In this document: piece by piece, positions 29,078-37,845 of the stretch
Position numbering within the stretch: position 1 is the stretch's first letter
How the letters are laid out: the number at the start of each line of letters is the position of its first letter
Source: Acrocarpospora pleiomorpha
GTDB lineage: Bacteria; Actinomycetota; Actinomycetes; Streptosporangiales; Streptosporangiaceae
Length of the DNA stretch: 64,000 bases
NCBI RefSeq assembly: GCF_009687885.1
Contig: NZ_BLAF01000030.1
Location: forward strand, 49,866-113,865
Direction: 5' to 3'
Translations under genes and position numbers: made by a program
The notes under the pieces: generated by a model
What the model saw: only the letters and a program-made list of their open reading frames with translations
The model's database searches: none
Told to the model about the DNA's origin: nothing

Positions 29078-30261
29078 ATGGTCACCTGGAGCGAGGTGCC
29101 CCGGCCGGGGGAACTGGTCACGGTGAGGGTGCCGCCTTGCTGTTCGATCCGGGCGCGCATGCCGCGCAAGCCGTACCCGGATGAGGTGCTGGGGTCGAAG
29201 CCGGCGCCGTCGTCCTCGACGAGGAGGGTGACGTCGGCGGTGCAGTACCGCATGGCCAGCCGCACGGAGGAGGCGGCGGCGTGCCTGCGGACGTTGGTGA
29301 GGGCTTCCTGGGCGGCGCGGAGCAGGACCACCTCGGTGCTGGGCGGGAGCGGGCGGGATTCGCCGTCGATGGTGCAGGCGACGGTGACGCCGCCCTCCTC
29401 GCAGAGGCGGGTCGACAGGCGGCGCAGGGCGTCGTCGAGGGTGGAGCCGTCGAGGGGAGCGGGGTCCAGCGCCGCGATCAGGGCGCGCGCCTCGGCCAGA
29501 TTCTCCCGCGCGGTCGCTGCGGCGAGCCCCAGGTGCCGGGACGGATCCGGCTGCGCCTGGGCGGCCTGGATGAGCATGATGATGCTGGTGAACCCCTGAG
29601 CCAGGGTGTCATGGATCTCCCCGGCCAGGCGTTCCCGTTCGGCCAGCGCGCCGCTCTCGGCCGACAACCGGGCCACCTCCGCTCGGCTGGCCTCCAGCTC
29701 TTTGATCAGATTGGCCCGATCCCGGCTCTGGTGGATGATCCGCGAGATCCACGGCCCGAACACGAGCGCGTAGGTGATCGCGATGAGCGTGGTCCCGGTG
29801 AATATCACCATCTCGCCGACCCCCCGGCCCGGCTCTGTGACGAAGTGCAACGCGGGGGCCAGGTTGAGGAAGAGGATCGCGGCCACCGCGCGCCGGCCGC
29901 TGAGCAGCATGAACACCTGCGGGCAGAGCGCGAACAGGCCGAACGTGGCCGCGGACACCAGCAGTGACGCGGGGACGAAGATCACCACGACCAGTGCGAT
30001 GTACCACATGGCCCGGAGGCTGTTGTCCTCGTCCTCCATGATCGCCGAGCGGCCGAGCAGCAGGTACCCGGCCGCGCACGCCACCATGAGTCCGACCGTG
30101 GCCGACCGGGTCAGGACCGAATGGCCGTCGTCGACGATCACGAAGACGGTGGAGACGGTCCAGGTCAGCGCGAACAGGATCTCCCAGCCTCGGAAGGACT
30201 GCCACGCGTTGGCCTCCTGCGGGATCTCGTCCCGCCGCCGGCCGTCGAAGGCCCGGTTCAT
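29074..30261 (-). CDS. NarL-type sensor histidine kinase
   Basis: 395-residue membrane kinase. The start at 30261 overlaps the permease stop as ATGA; the longer open frame runs into the permease. The N-terminal half has about six hydrophobic helices. The H-box is LAGEIHDTLAQGFTSIIML. HATPase motifs are QEALTNVRRHA, DDGAGFDP and GYGLRGMRARIEQQGG. It is coupled to the response regulator downstream. The signal is unknown; by analogy with similar operons it probably senses a membrane-active compound and induces the adjacent exporter. Confidence 0.92.
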   Translation of the reverse strand: MNRAFDGRRRDEIPQEANAWQSFRGWEILFALTWTVSTVFVIVDDGHSVLTRSATVGLMVACAAGYLLLGRSAIMEDEDNSLRAMWYIALVVVIFVPASLLVSAATFGLFALCPQVFMLLSGRRAVAAILFLNLAPALHFVTEPGRGVGEMVIFTGTTLIAITYALVFGPWISRIIHQSRDRANLIKELEASRAEVARLSAESGALAERERLAGEIHDTLAQGFTSIIMLIQAAQAQPDPSRHLGLAAATARENLAEARALIAALDPAPLDGSTLDDALRRLSTRLCEEGGVTVACTIDGESRPLPPSTEVVLLRAAQEALTNVRRHAAASSVRLAMRYCTADVTLLVEDDGAGFDPSTSSGYGLRGMRARIEQQGGTLTVTSSPGRGTSLQVTI

Positions 30262-31097
30262 CCGTCCCTGCGGCCCTTCCATCTGAACGTCATCAGGCAC
30301 AGCACCAAGCCTCCGATGACCCAGGCTCCCAGAACCAGGGCAACCCTGCCTAGCTCGTACGAACCGGTCAGCTCCAGCCGCGCGCCCTCCTCGCCCAGGA
30401 AGACCGAGCGCAGGCCCTGGCACATCCACTTGAGCGGGAACACCGAGGAGATGTTGATCAGCCATGGCGGCAGCTCGGTGAACGGGATGTAGACGCCGGA
30501 GATGAACTGCAGCACCACGAACGGCATCGAGATCACGGCCGCCGCGCTCTTGGCCGAGCGGGGGATGCTGCTGGCCGCGATGCCGAGCAGCGCCGCCCCG
30601 GCCAGGCCGAGCACGAGCACCCAGGTCAGGGTGATCCAGGGGGAGACCTCGGTGGGGAGCTCCAGGCCGTACATGAGGACGCCGATGGCCAGCAGGATGA
30701 GCACTTCCAGCAGGGCGATCACCAGCGAGCTGAGCATCTTGCCGACGAAGTACGCGCTGCGCGGCATGGGCGTGCCCGCCAGGCGTTTGAGGGTGCCGTC
30801 CTCCCGGTCGATGGCGATGCCGATGCCGAGGTTCTGGAAGGCGGCCCCCATCACGCCCGCGCCGATCAGACCGGCCGTGTAGACCTGGGAGACGGTGATG
30901 CCGGTGCCTTTGAACTGGTCGGAGAAGATCGACCCGAACAGCACCAGCAGGATGATCGGGAAGGAGAACGTGAAGATGACGGCGTCCTTCTCGCGGAAGA
31001 ACATCCGGGTCTCCACCGCCGCCCGGGACAGGCCGAGGGCGAGCGCGGAGGGCAGGGGGGCGGTGGTGGTCGCCTTCTCGGCGGCGGTCGTCGTCAT
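30258..31097 (-). CDS. ABC-2 type permease (DrrB-like)
   Basis: 279-residue permease with six predicted membrane helices, including FTFSFPIILLVLFGSIF and LIALLEVLILLAIGVLMYG (identified in outline). The REDGTLKRLAGTPMPRSAYFVGK loop region is the ABC-2 signature of drug and daunorubicin-type exporters. It overlaps the ATPase gene by 4 nt on the upstream side and the kinase by 4 nt downstream. Transport substrate unknown. Confidence 0.9.
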   Translation of the reverse strand: MTTTAAEKATTTAPLPSALALGLSRAAVETRMFFREKDAVIFTFSFPIILLVLFGSIFSDQFKGTGITVSQVYTAGLIGAGVMGAAFQNLGIGIAIDREDGTLKRLAGTPMPRSAYFVGKMLSSLVIALLEVLILLAIGVLMYGLELPTEVSPWITLTWVLVLGLAGAALLGIAASSIPRSAKSAAAVISMPFVVLQFISGVYIPFTELPPWLINISSVFPLKWMCQGLRSVFLGEEGARLELTGSYELGRVALVLGAWVIGGLVLCLMTFRWKGRRDG

Positions 31098-31924
31098 TCG
31101 GGGGCCTCGATCAGCGTCAGGTAGATGTCCTCAAGGGTGGGGCGGGTGACGGCCAGGCCGGGGACCTCGCCGTCGTAGCGGCGGGACAGCTCCAGCACCG
31201 TCCGGGTCGGCGTGTCGGTCTCGACCAGGCCGTCGGCCCAGGTCACCTTGGCCTTCGCGGTGGCCCGGCCGCCGAGCGTGGCCGGGTCGCCCGCAGCCAC
31301 GATCCGCCCCCGCGCGATCACGGCCACCCGCTTGGCCAGCGCCTCGGCCTCGTCCAGGTAGTGGGTGGTGAGCAGGATCGTGGTGCCCTCGGCGGCCAGG
31401 CCCTTGATCAGGTCCCAGAACTGGCGGCGTGCCTCAGGGTCGAAGCCGGTCGTCGGCTCGTCCAGGAACAGTAACTCCGGGTTGCCGATCACGCCGAGCG
31501 CCACGTCCACCCGGCGCCGCTGGCCGCCGGAGAGCTTCCTGATCCGGACGTCGGCCTTCTCGGTCAGGCCGACCTTGGCGATGACCTCCTCCGGGTCGCG
31601 CGCCATCGGGTAGTAGGCCGCGAAGTGGCGGATCGTCTCGCGCACCGTCAGCTCGGCCGCGTCGTTGGCGGTCTGCAGGACGATGCCGAGCTTGGCCCGC
31701 CACTCCCGCGTGGGCTTCTGCGGATCGACGCCGAGCACGCGAACCTCGCCCGCGTCCCGCGTCCGGTAGCCCTCCAAGATCTCGACGGTGGTCGACTTGC
31801 CGGCCCCGTTGGGGCCGAGGATGGCGAAGACCTCCCCCTTCTTGATCTCCAGGTCCAGCCCTCCGACGGCCTGCACGTCGCCGTAGCGTTTGGTGAGCCC
31901 CCGTACATGTATCGCTGTTGTCAT
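31094..31924 (-). CDS. ABC transporter ATP-binding protein (DrrA-like)
   Basis: 276-residue ATPase. Walker A is GPNGAGKST, the signature is LSGGQRRRV, Walker B is LLFLDEPTTGFD and the H-loop is TTHYLDEAEAL. The C-terminal extension DGLVETDTPTRTVLEL is typical of DrrA-type subunits. The ATG at 31924 (MTTAIHVRGLTKRYG) is preferred; an upstream ATG at 31963 is in frame. It is the first gene of the minus-strand ABC plus two-component operon. An 8-bp hairpin (31981-32000) lies in its leader. Confidence 0.92.
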   Translation of the reverse strand: MTTAIHVRGLTKRYGDVQAVGGLDLEIKKGEVFAILGPNGAGKSTTVEILEGYRTRDAGEVRVLGVDPQKPTREWRAKLGIVLQTANDAAELTVRETIRHFAAYYPMARDPEEVIAKVGLTEKADVRIRKLSGGQRRRVDVALGVIGNPELLFLDEPTTGFDPEARRQFWDLIKGLAAEGTTILLTTHYLDEAEALAKRVAVIARGRIVAAGDPATLGGRATAKAKVTWADGLVETDTPTRTVLELSRRYDGEVPGLAVTRPTLEDIYLTLIEAPE

Positions 31925-31980
31925 GGCTCCAGCGTCGGGCCTGTACGCCTCCCGCGGCACCATCGGCCGACCGACCCGAT

Positions 31981-32000
31981 TGTCCTCCTTCCGGAGGACA
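31981..32000. promoter_or_regulatory. short inverted repeat upstream of ABC operon
   Basis: TGTCCTCC (31981-31988), TTCC, GGAGGACA (31993-32000) form an 8-bp perfect stem. It lies between the end of the antitoxin-peptidase gene (32021) and the start of the ATPase gene. It could terminate the toxin-antitoxin transcript or be an operator for the response regulator. Confidence 0.5.
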
Positions 32001-32020
32001 TCACCTACCCCGGAACCAGA

Positions 32021-33121
32021 TCACTCTTCGAAGTCCGCGACATCGATCTTGCGCTTGAACTTTTGCCCGACCCGATAGGGAAGAATGTCTTTCCGGTGCA
32101 ATTGGCCGATCACGATGCTTGGCGCGATGCCAAGCTCGGCGGCAAAGGCCTGTGCTTTGGCCAGCGTGCGCAGATCTGGAAGGCGCTTCGCATCTTCTGG
32201 GGGGATCAATATATCCATCGCGAACTGGTTGGCCTGCAGTTCCCGTGGATCCTCGATCGCGTGACCGTCCTCAATCCACACATCCGAGCGGCCATGCTTG
32301 AGAACATGGGCGATCTCATGGAAGAAGGTGAACCAGAACTGATCGTCGCACTTGTGTCGTCCGCTGAGCAGGACCATCGCCTTATCAGGGGATATCCACT
32401 TTGTTGCTCCACTCGCCCGTGCGCCCTTGATCTCGGGGATCATCACCACGGCGACACCATGGCGACTACAGATGTCGCGCATGATGGGAAAGAATACTTT
32501 TGGCGGCTGCAGGGTAAGCTGCCGGAGCCGGTCCAAAGATTCTTGGAGACCGTGCTTGTCGAAAGGTTGACATACTTTATCGTATGCCGCCAGTTCGCCC
32601 ATGCGTAGCCAGGCAGCGACCGCTCCGGGATTTGCCTCGTAAGCCTTGGCCTTACGGAATCGGACCGCTGGCTTTTCGTAGATTTCCCGGTAAGTGGAGA
32701 CATGTGCGACTCCGAAGAATGCCAGAAGTTGTTGAACTCGGCTGATCTTGTCCTTCGGCTGCTCTGGCAGGGCCCCTCGGCTCTGAAGTTCCCGCACCGG
32801 CATCTCCGCGAGCCACGACGTCAGTTCAGCGAGATCTTCTCGCTGCCTCAGACGCCGCTGGGTGCTCTGGTAGTCGGCCTCAAGGCGGTTCCACATCCGA
32901 GCGGACAGTCCGGTGACGAGCTCGAGTCGAAGTGCGACCTCTGAGCTGAGCGGGACAAGCCCCTGAATCAGCTGATTGACGTGCTTCGGAGTGAGATCGA
33001 GTCGGGTGGCGAGTTGACGCTGGCTCATGCCGAGATCATCGAGGAACTCACGGATGGTCTCGCCCGGGGGCACCGCGTAGTCAGGCTCGGTTGTCGGGTA
33101 GGACTCTAGGTCGTCGGCCAT
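32021..33121 (-). CDS. HigA-like XRE antitoxin fused to ImmA/IrrE metallopeptidase
   Basis: 366-residue two-domain protein. The start at 33121 is supported by GAGAGGAG 8 nt upstream; the longer frame overlaps the toxin gene. Residues ~20-85 form a HigA/XRE helix-turn-helix (GETIREFLDDLGMSQRQLA, TRLDLTPKHVNQLIQG). The C-terminal part is an M78 (ImmA/IrrE) zinc peptidase with HEIAH at residues 268-272 and the downstream conserved EDPRELQANQFAMDILIP. In related systems such peptidases cleave XRE repressors. Here the predicted protease and DNA-binding domain are in one chain, directly downstream (25 bp) of a HigB-like toxin, so it probably acts as autoregulated antitoxin. Confidence 0.88.
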   Translation of the reverse strand: MADDLESYPTTEPDYAVPPGETIREFLDDLGMSQRQLATRLDLTPKHVNQLIQGLVPLSSEVALRLELVTGLSARMWNRLEADYQSTQRRLRQREDLAELTSWLAEMPVRELQSRGALPEQPKDKISRVQQLLAFFGVAHVSTYREIYEKPAVRFRKAKAYEANPGAVAAWLRMGELAAYDKVCQPFDKHGLQESLDRLRQLTLQPPKVFFPIMRDICSRHGVAVVMIPEIKGARASGATKWISPDKAMVLLSGRHKCDDQFWFTFFHEIAHVLKHGRSDVWIEDGHAIEDPRELQANQFAMDILIPPEDAKRLPDLRTLAKAQAFAAELGIAPSIVIGQLHRKDILPYRVGQKFKRKIDVADFEE

Positions 33122-33146
33122 GGTTGTCGCTCCTCTCCACTCTCCG

Positions 33147-33488
33147 TCAGCCTTCGTGATAGTCAGTGATGTCAATGACGAGGATGCAAACCCCGACGGT
33201 GATGTCGGGACGATCTTGTTCCTCGGAGTTCTCCAGGCGAAATATCAGACGCATGCCTCCATCGAGGCGAAGCGCGTAGCAGTCGCTGTAGTCACCCTTG
33301 AGCGGGTGACATCGTCCGGGTCCGTTCATGATGTCGTCGAGCGTCTCCGCAGCGCGGAGCGCGCTGAGCCGGATCTTGATCTTCCTCGCACAGACATCGC
33401 CAAATTTGGCTCGAAGTGCCCTGTCGGAGGCAACTAGGTCACGGAGGCGTGGATCGACATATCTCACCTCCAAACGCCCATCCTCCAC
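33147..33488 (-). CDS. HigB/RelE-superfamily toxin
   Basis: 113-residue basic protein of the RelE/HigB fold. It shows RYVDPRLRDLVAS, CHPLKGDYSDCYALRLDG and MRLIFRLE, the layout of ribosome-dependent mRNA interferases. GTG at 33488 is the most upstream start; alternatives at 33467 (GTG) or 33473 (TTG) are possible because GGAGG occurs inside. It is first in a toxin-antitoxin pair, the HigBA order. A palindrome lies 13-23 bp upstream. Toxic activity is inferred from family and context only. Confidence 0.82.
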   Translation of the reverse strand: MEDGRLEVRYVDPRLRDLVASDRALRAKFGDVCARKIKIRLSALRAAETLDDIMNGPGRCHPLKGDYSDCYALRLDGGMRLIFRLENSEEQDRPDITVGVCILVIDITDYHEG

Positions 33489-33500
33489 TCTTAAGTATTA

Positions 33501-33511
33501 ACCAACTTGGT
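33501..33511. promoter_or_regulatory. probable operator of the HigBA-like operon
   Basis: ACCAA-C-TTGGT is a perfect inverted repeat directly upstream of the toxin start on the minus strand. It overlaps a possible -10 (TAATAC read on the minus strand). HigA-type antitoxins bind short palindromes at such positions. Confidence 0.55.
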
Positions 33512-33668
33512 AAACGCCGCCATCGCGTAATGGGCAGCACTGTGTCACGGTCCCTTCATGATCGTGAATGATTGATGGAAAGAGGTCTCAATCTCGTTGG
33601 TCACGGTCGTTCCAGAAGCAGGCAAGCCACACGAGCACGTTGAAGCGAGGGACCAGAGGTCAGATCGA

Positions 33669-34424
33669 TCACTGCGTGGTCGTGAGGCCGCCGTCCACGT
33701 AGAGCACCTGGCCGGTCATGTACACCGCGGCCGGGCTCGCCAGGAACACCGCCGGGGCGGCCATCTCGTCGGGGGTGCCCCAGCGACCCATCGGAACCGA
33801 CGCCGTCGTGGTGTCGTTGGGGTTCTGCCAGAGGGCGCGGTTGAGGTCGGTGGCCGTCCAGCCGGGACACAGGCAGTTCACCCGTACGCCGCGAGAAGCC
33901 CATTCCAGGGCGAGTGACTTGGTCAGCGCGACCACGCCGGCTTTGGCGGCGGCGTACGCGGCGAGGAAGGGCGCGCCCTTGGCGGCGACCGAGGCGACGT
34001 TGATCAGCGTGCCGCTGCCGCGCTCCAGCAGGTGCCCCGCGACCGCGTGGCTGACCGCCATGGCGGAGTCGAGGTTGAGCCGGATGAGCTTGTCCCAGCC
34101 GGACAGCCGCAGATCCTTGAACTCGACGATGAAGTTGGATCCCCCGGCGTTGTTGACCACGATGTCGAGGCGCCCGAGCGCGTCGATGCCCGCCTGCACG
34201 GCGGCGGGAATGGAATCCCGGTCCATGACGTCGCACGGGATGACCGCGGCCTGGCGGCCGAACGCCTCGACCTCCTTGGCGACCTCGGTCAGCGTCTCCG
34301 CGGAGCGCGCGACGAGCGCCACGTCGGCCCCCGCCTCCGCGTACGCGAGCGCGATGGCCCGCCCGATGCCGCGCGAGGCTCCGGTAACGAACGCCTTCTG
34401 CCCGGAAAGATCAAATGCCGTCAT
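33669..34424 (-). CDS. SDR-family oxidoreductase (FabG-like)
   Basis: 251-residue classical short-chain dehydrogenase/reductase. The cofactor motif is TGASRGIGRA, with NNAG, catalytic Ser in VASVAAKG and YAAAK. CPGWTATDLNRALW follows, and the C-terminal YVDGGL is typical. The hydrophobic ARSAET after the second strand suggests NADP rather than NAD, though this is uncertain. Its ATG follows directly on the upstream hydrolase stop (TAA-ATG), so the two are an operon. Substrate unknown. Confidence 0.9.
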   Translation of the reverse strand: MTAFDLSGQKAFVTGASRGIGRAIALAYAEAGADVALVARSAETLTEVAKEVEAFGRQAAVIPCDVMDRDSIPAAVQAGIDALGRLDIVVNNAGGSNFIVEFKDLRLSGWDKLIRLNLDSAMAVSHAVAGHLLERGSGTLINVASVAAKGAPFLAAYAAAKAGVVALTKSLALEWASRGVRVNCLCPGWTATDLNRALWQNPNDTTTASVPMGRWGTPDEMAAPAVFLASPAAVYMTGQVLYVDGGLTTTQ

Positions 34425-35126
34425 TTATACCTCTGTGGGAAGGGGAAGGGCTTCGGGGTTGACGCGCTTGACGATCTCGGTGAGCACAATACGGACATAC
34501 GGCTCGCCGACCCACAGGTGCTTCGCGCCCTCAACGCCGACAACCTCGGCCTGGGGAACCCGGGCGAAACGTTTGGTGGCTTCCTCCGGTCGCAGGTAGT
34601 CGTCGAATTCGGGGACCAGCGCGGTCAGCGGGCGGCCGAAGGCGGCCCAGGCGTCCAGGTCCTCGTCGGTGGCGCGCTTCAGCGGGGGAGAGAGCAGGAT
34701 CGCGCCGTCGACGAGAGGGTCGCGGCCCCATCTGAGCGCCAGCTCGGTCCCGAACGACCAGCCCAGCAGCCACGGATGCGGCAAATCATGAAATTCGGCA
34801 TATTCCAGGGCGGCGGCCACGTCCAGGCGCTCGCCGACGCCGTCCTCGAACACGCCGTCGGAGGTGCCACGCTCCGAGGTCGTGCCCCGGGTGTTGAAAC
34901 GGAGCACGGCCAGGTCGGCCAGCGCCGGCAGACGGTAGGACGCTTTGCGCATGACGTGGCTGTCCATCATGCCGCCGTGCGTGGGCAGCGGATGCAGGCA
35001 GATCAGCGTGGCGACCGGGTCGTTGTGGGGGAGCGCCAGCTCTCCCACCAGAGTCAGGCCGTCGCCCGTCTGCAGCTCGATGTTCTCCCGTTTCGCCGGA
35101 AGCACCGTGGACGCCCTGATCTCCAT
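34425..35126 (-). CDS. alpha/beta hydrolase
   Basis: 233-residue hydrolase. The nucleophile elbow is GWSFG, the oxyanion-side motif is HPLPTHGG, and the catalytic His is probably in EGAKHLWVGE. CLHPLPTHGGMMDSHVM resembles small dienelactone-hydrolase or CocE-like esterases of actinobacteria. It is adjacent to the SDR gene with no gap and 9 bp after the upstream small zinc-binding-like gene. The three genes form a minus-strand cluster. The substrate is not predictable. Confidence 0.85.
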   Translation of the reverse strand: MEIRASTVLPAKRENIELQTGDGLTLVGELALPHNDPVATLICLHPLPTHGGMMDSHVMRKASYRLPALADLAVLRFNTRGTTSERGTSDGVFEDGVGERLDVAAALEYAEFHDLPHPWLLGWSFGTELALRWGRDPLVDGAILLSPPLKRATDEDLDAWAAFGRPLTALVPEFDDYLRPEEATKRFARVPQAEVVGVEGAKHLWVGEPYVRIVLTEIVKRVNPEALPLPTEV

Positions 35127-35135
35127 GAGTTCCTT

Positions 35136-35426
35136 TCAGTACCTGCTGCGGCCCGGTCCTCGTTTGATCCGGTTTCGCCAGCAGGCCGTGTGCCAGTGCC
35201 GCCGCTCGCCCTCGCCGCCGGACCAGTTGGGCCAGCTGACCAGATGCGCCATCCCTACCCGGATCTCCTGATCGCAGCCCGGGCACCGGTAGACCTTATC
35301 GGCCGCGCCGCCGACGATCCGCCGCACCTGCCACTCACCGTCCGGCCACTCCTCGACCTCGCCGATGCCGAACCGCCCGACGAATCCGAGATCCTGATCC
35401 CGCCGTTTGGCCCGGCGCGGGCTCAT
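35136..35426 (-). CDS. small conserved zinc-binding-like protein
   Basis: 96-residue basic protein starting MSPRRAKRRD. A CPGCDQ pair near the middle and a later HWHTACW segment could bind a metal in a treble-clef-like arrangement. Homologues are widespread in actinobacteria, often annotated only as ATP/GTP-binding protein, for which no P-loop is seen here. It is first in a compact group with the hydrolase and SDR genes. Function unknown. Confidence 0.75.
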   Translation of the reverse strand: MSPRRAKRRDQDLGFVGRFGIGEVEEWPDGEWQVRRIVGGAADKVYRCPGCDQEIRVGMAHLVSWPNWSGGEGERRHWHTACWRNRIKRGPGRSRY

Positions 35427-35460
35427 CTCTCCTCCACACCATCGAGCGTATTCCCATTTT

Positions 35461-36927
35461 TCACTGTTTGACGTCTTTCATTCCCGCCGCGACCAGCCGC
35501 TCCAGCAGCGGCGCAGGCGCGAACGACGGCTCCCGGTATTCGGCGTAAAGCGCCCGCAACCCATCCCGTACGGTCTCCAGACCGAACGCCTCAAGCATCT
35601 CGAACGGCCCCAGCGGATACCCACAGCCCAGCTTCATCGCGGTATCCACGTCCGCGAAGGACGCGTACCCCGACTCGACCATCCGAACGGCATCATTCAG
35701 GTACGGCAACAGCAGCGCGTTCACCACCAGCCCCGCCCGATCCGCGCACGCCACCGGGGTGCGCCCCATCACCCGGATCAGGTCCTGGACCACCGTGGCG
35801 ATCTCCGGCGCGGTCAGCACCGTGAGGACCACCTCGGCCACCTCCGCCCCGACCAGGCGCACGCCCACCACCCGTTCCGGATTCGGCAGCCGTACCGCGA
35901 CATCGACCACCGGCGGAGCGGTCACAGCGAGCACCACATCGGCATCCTGGTGCCCGTCGGTCGTCTTGAAGCCCGCCGTGTCCAGCCGCTCCCGGAGCAG
36001 GTCCGCGTCCGGCCCGTCACCGACGAGCCCGATCGTCGTCACGGCCACCTTCGGCCCGGCGCCCGGGGGAGCGGTCGGCGTGGCCGTACGGGGATGGAAG
36101 CCCTGGCCGGATTTGCGGCCGTGCATTCCGGCGGTGACCAGCTCGCGCAGGAGCGGGGACGGGGCGTGGCGGCGATCCTTGGTCTCGTAGAAGAGCACCT
36201 CGCAGATCTCGTACGCGGTGTCCAACCCGATGAGGTCGAGCAGCTGGAACGGCCCCATCGGCAACCCCGCGCCCGCCCGCATCGCGGTGTCGATGGCGTC
36301 CCGGGAGGCGACGCCCTCCTCCAGCATCCGGGAGGCCTGGTTGAGATAACCGAGCAGCAGCCGGTTGGCCACGAACCCGGCCCGATCCCCGACGACGATC
36401 GGCGTCTTCCCCAGCCTGGTGGCCAGCTCGGCGATCTCCCCGCCCAGCCCGTCGTCGGTCAGCACGGTGGTGACCACTTCGACCAGTTTCATGACCGGCG
36501 CGGGATTGAAGAAGTGCATCCCGACGACCCGCCCAGGCCGGGAGGTGTTCGCCGCCATTGTCGTCACGGAAAGCGAGGAGGTATTGGTCGCCAGCACGGT
36601 CGACGGCTTGCAGATACGATCCAGATCCGCGAACAGCGCCCGCTTCAGCTCCATCACCTCGGGCACCGCCTCGATGACCAGATCCGCGTCGGCCAACTCC
36701 TCCCGATTGACGGTGAGCGAGATCCGCCCCAGAATCGCCGCCCGCTCCTCAGCCCCGAGCCGCCCCCGCTCGACCGCTTTCCCCGTGGACGATTCAAGAT
36801 GCCCGCGCCCCCGGCTCACCGCACCCTCGTCGATGTCCACACCGATAACCCGCAACCCCGCCCGGGCGAACACTTCCGCGATTCCCGCGCCCATGATCCC
36901 CAGCCCGACAACCCCAACAGTCTCCAC
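35461..36927 (-). CDS. 3-hydroxyacyl-CoA dehydrogenase, two-module form
   Basis: 488-residue NAD-dependent enzyme of beta-oxidation. The GTG at 36927 follows AGGAGGG. Module one: Rossmann [32 protein letters not shown] with the catalytic His, and the C-terminal helical domain [17 protein letters not shown]. Module two repeats the design: a degenerate Rossmann ([12 protein letters not shown], lacking a normal GxGxxG) and a second helical domain [17 protein letters not shown] ending [15 protein letters not shown]. This resembles PaaH/HbdA-like dual-domain dehydrogenases. The acyl-CoA chain preference is unknown. Confidence 0.9.
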   Translation of the reverse strand: METVGVVGLGIMGAGIAEVFARAGLRVIGVDIDEGAVSRGRGHLESSTGKAVERGRLGAEERAAILGRISLTVNREELADADLVIEAVPEVMELKRALFADLDRICKPSTVLATNTSSLSVTTMAANTSRPGRVVGMHFFNPAPVMKLVEVVTTVLTDDGLGGEIAELATRLGKTPIVVGDRAGFVANRLLLGYLNQASRMLEEGVASRDAIDTAMRAGAGLPMGPFQLLDLIGLDTAYEICEVLFYETKDRRHAPSPLLRELVTAGMHGRKSGQGFHPRTATPTAPPGAGPKVAVTTIGLVGDGPDADLLRERLDTAGFKTTDGHQDADVVLAVTAPPVVDVAVRLPNPERVVGVRLVGAEVAEVVLTVLTAPEIATVVQDLIRVMGRTPVACADRAGLVVNALLLPYLNDAVRMVESGYASFADVDTAMKLGCGYPLGPFEMLEAFGLETVRDGLRALYAEYREPSFAPAPLLERLVAAGMKDVKQ

Positions 36928-37007
36928 CGCACGCCCTCCTCGGTTACTCCTCAGTAGTCTCCCAGAGTGTCCTGGTACGGCCACGCGCGCGGGTAGGGTT
37001 GCGGGTC

Positions 37008-37670
37008 ATGCGGCTGGTCATCGCGCGATGCAGCGTGGATTACGTGGGACGACTGACGGCTCATCTCCCGATGGCGCCCCGGCTTATCCTGATGAAGGCG
37101 GACGGCTCCGTGTCGATCCACTGCGACGACCGCGCCTTCAAGCCCTTGAACTGGATGAACCCGCCCTGCAAGGTCCGCGAGGAAGAGGGCCAGTGGACGG
37201 TCACCCAGGGCAAGACCGGTGAGAAACTCATCCTCACCATCGACGAGATCCTGCACGACTCCAGCCACGAACTCGGCGTTGACCCCGGCCTCCAGAAAGA
37301 CGGCGTCGAAGCCCACCTGCAGGAATTACTCGCCGAACACATCACCACCCTGGGCGCCGGCTGGACCCTGGTCCGCCGCGAGTACATGACCGCCATCGGC
37401 CCGGTCGACATCCTCTGCCGCGACCACACCGGCGCCGCCGTCGCCATCGAAATCAAACGCCGCGGCGAAATAGACGGCGTCGAACAACTCACCCGCTACC
37501 TCGAACTCCTCAACCGCGACCCGTTACTGGCCCCGGTCCGCGGCATCTTCGCCGCCCAGGAAATCAAACCCCAGGCCCGCGTCCTGGCCACCGACCGCGG
37601 CATCGACTGCGTCACCCTCGACTACGCGGCATTGCGCGGCATCGAACCCGAGAACCCCACGCTGTTCTGA
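37008..37670 (+). CDS. nucS: NucS/EndoMS mismatch endonuclease
   Basis: 220-residue homologue of NucS, the nuclease behind non-canonical mismatch repair in actinobacteria lacking MutS/Mut[17 protein letters not shown] is the family start. The C-terminal RecB-like nuclease has GPVDILCRD (Asp), then [16 protein letters not shown] (E-x-K), and the end [14 protein letters not shown] matches the beta-clamp-interacting tail of NucS. The ATG at 37008 is chosen on this N-terminus. It is monocistronic, divergent from the dehydrogenase gene and followed by a hairpin at 37821-37840. Confidence 0.95.
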   Translation: MRLVIARCSVDYVGRLTAHLPMAPRLILMKADGSVSIHCDDRAFKPLNWMNPPCKVREEEGQWTVTQGKTGEKLILTIDEILHDSSHELGVDPGLQKDGVEAHLQELLAEHITTLGAGWTLVRREYMTAIGPVDILCRDHTGAAVAIEIKRRGEIDGVEQLTRYLELLNRDPLLAPVRGIFAAQEIKPQARVLATDRGIDCVTLDYAALRGIEPENPTLF

Positions 37671-37820
37671 TCGTCGACTTCCGGCCTGCACACAGGAGCG
37701 CTTCAATTCGGAGCTGGCCGAGAGAATGGATCGCCAGGCGGCCCGGCTTCCAGAACGGCTGCTGCCGAGTGTGTGTTCGGTGTGGTGACTTCCTCGGGTC
37801 CGGTGCTGATCGAGGTATTC

Positions 37821-37840
37821 GGGCGGCACGACGGCCGCCC
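37821..37840. terminator. hairpin between convergent nucS and SRPBCC genes
   Basis: GGGCGGC (37821-37827) pairs with GCCGCCC (37834-37840) around a 6-nt loop, immediately before the stop of the minus-strand SRPBCC gene. The preceding 37671-37820 holds no recognisable gene. Confidence 0.55.
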
Positions 37841-37845
37841 CACCA

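Noticed and set aside
19652-31924. Biosynthetic gene cluster (exporters, regulators, oxidoreductase, FxsT-like ATPase)
   Set aside because: No core synthase, precursor peptide or radical SAM maturase is visible in the window.
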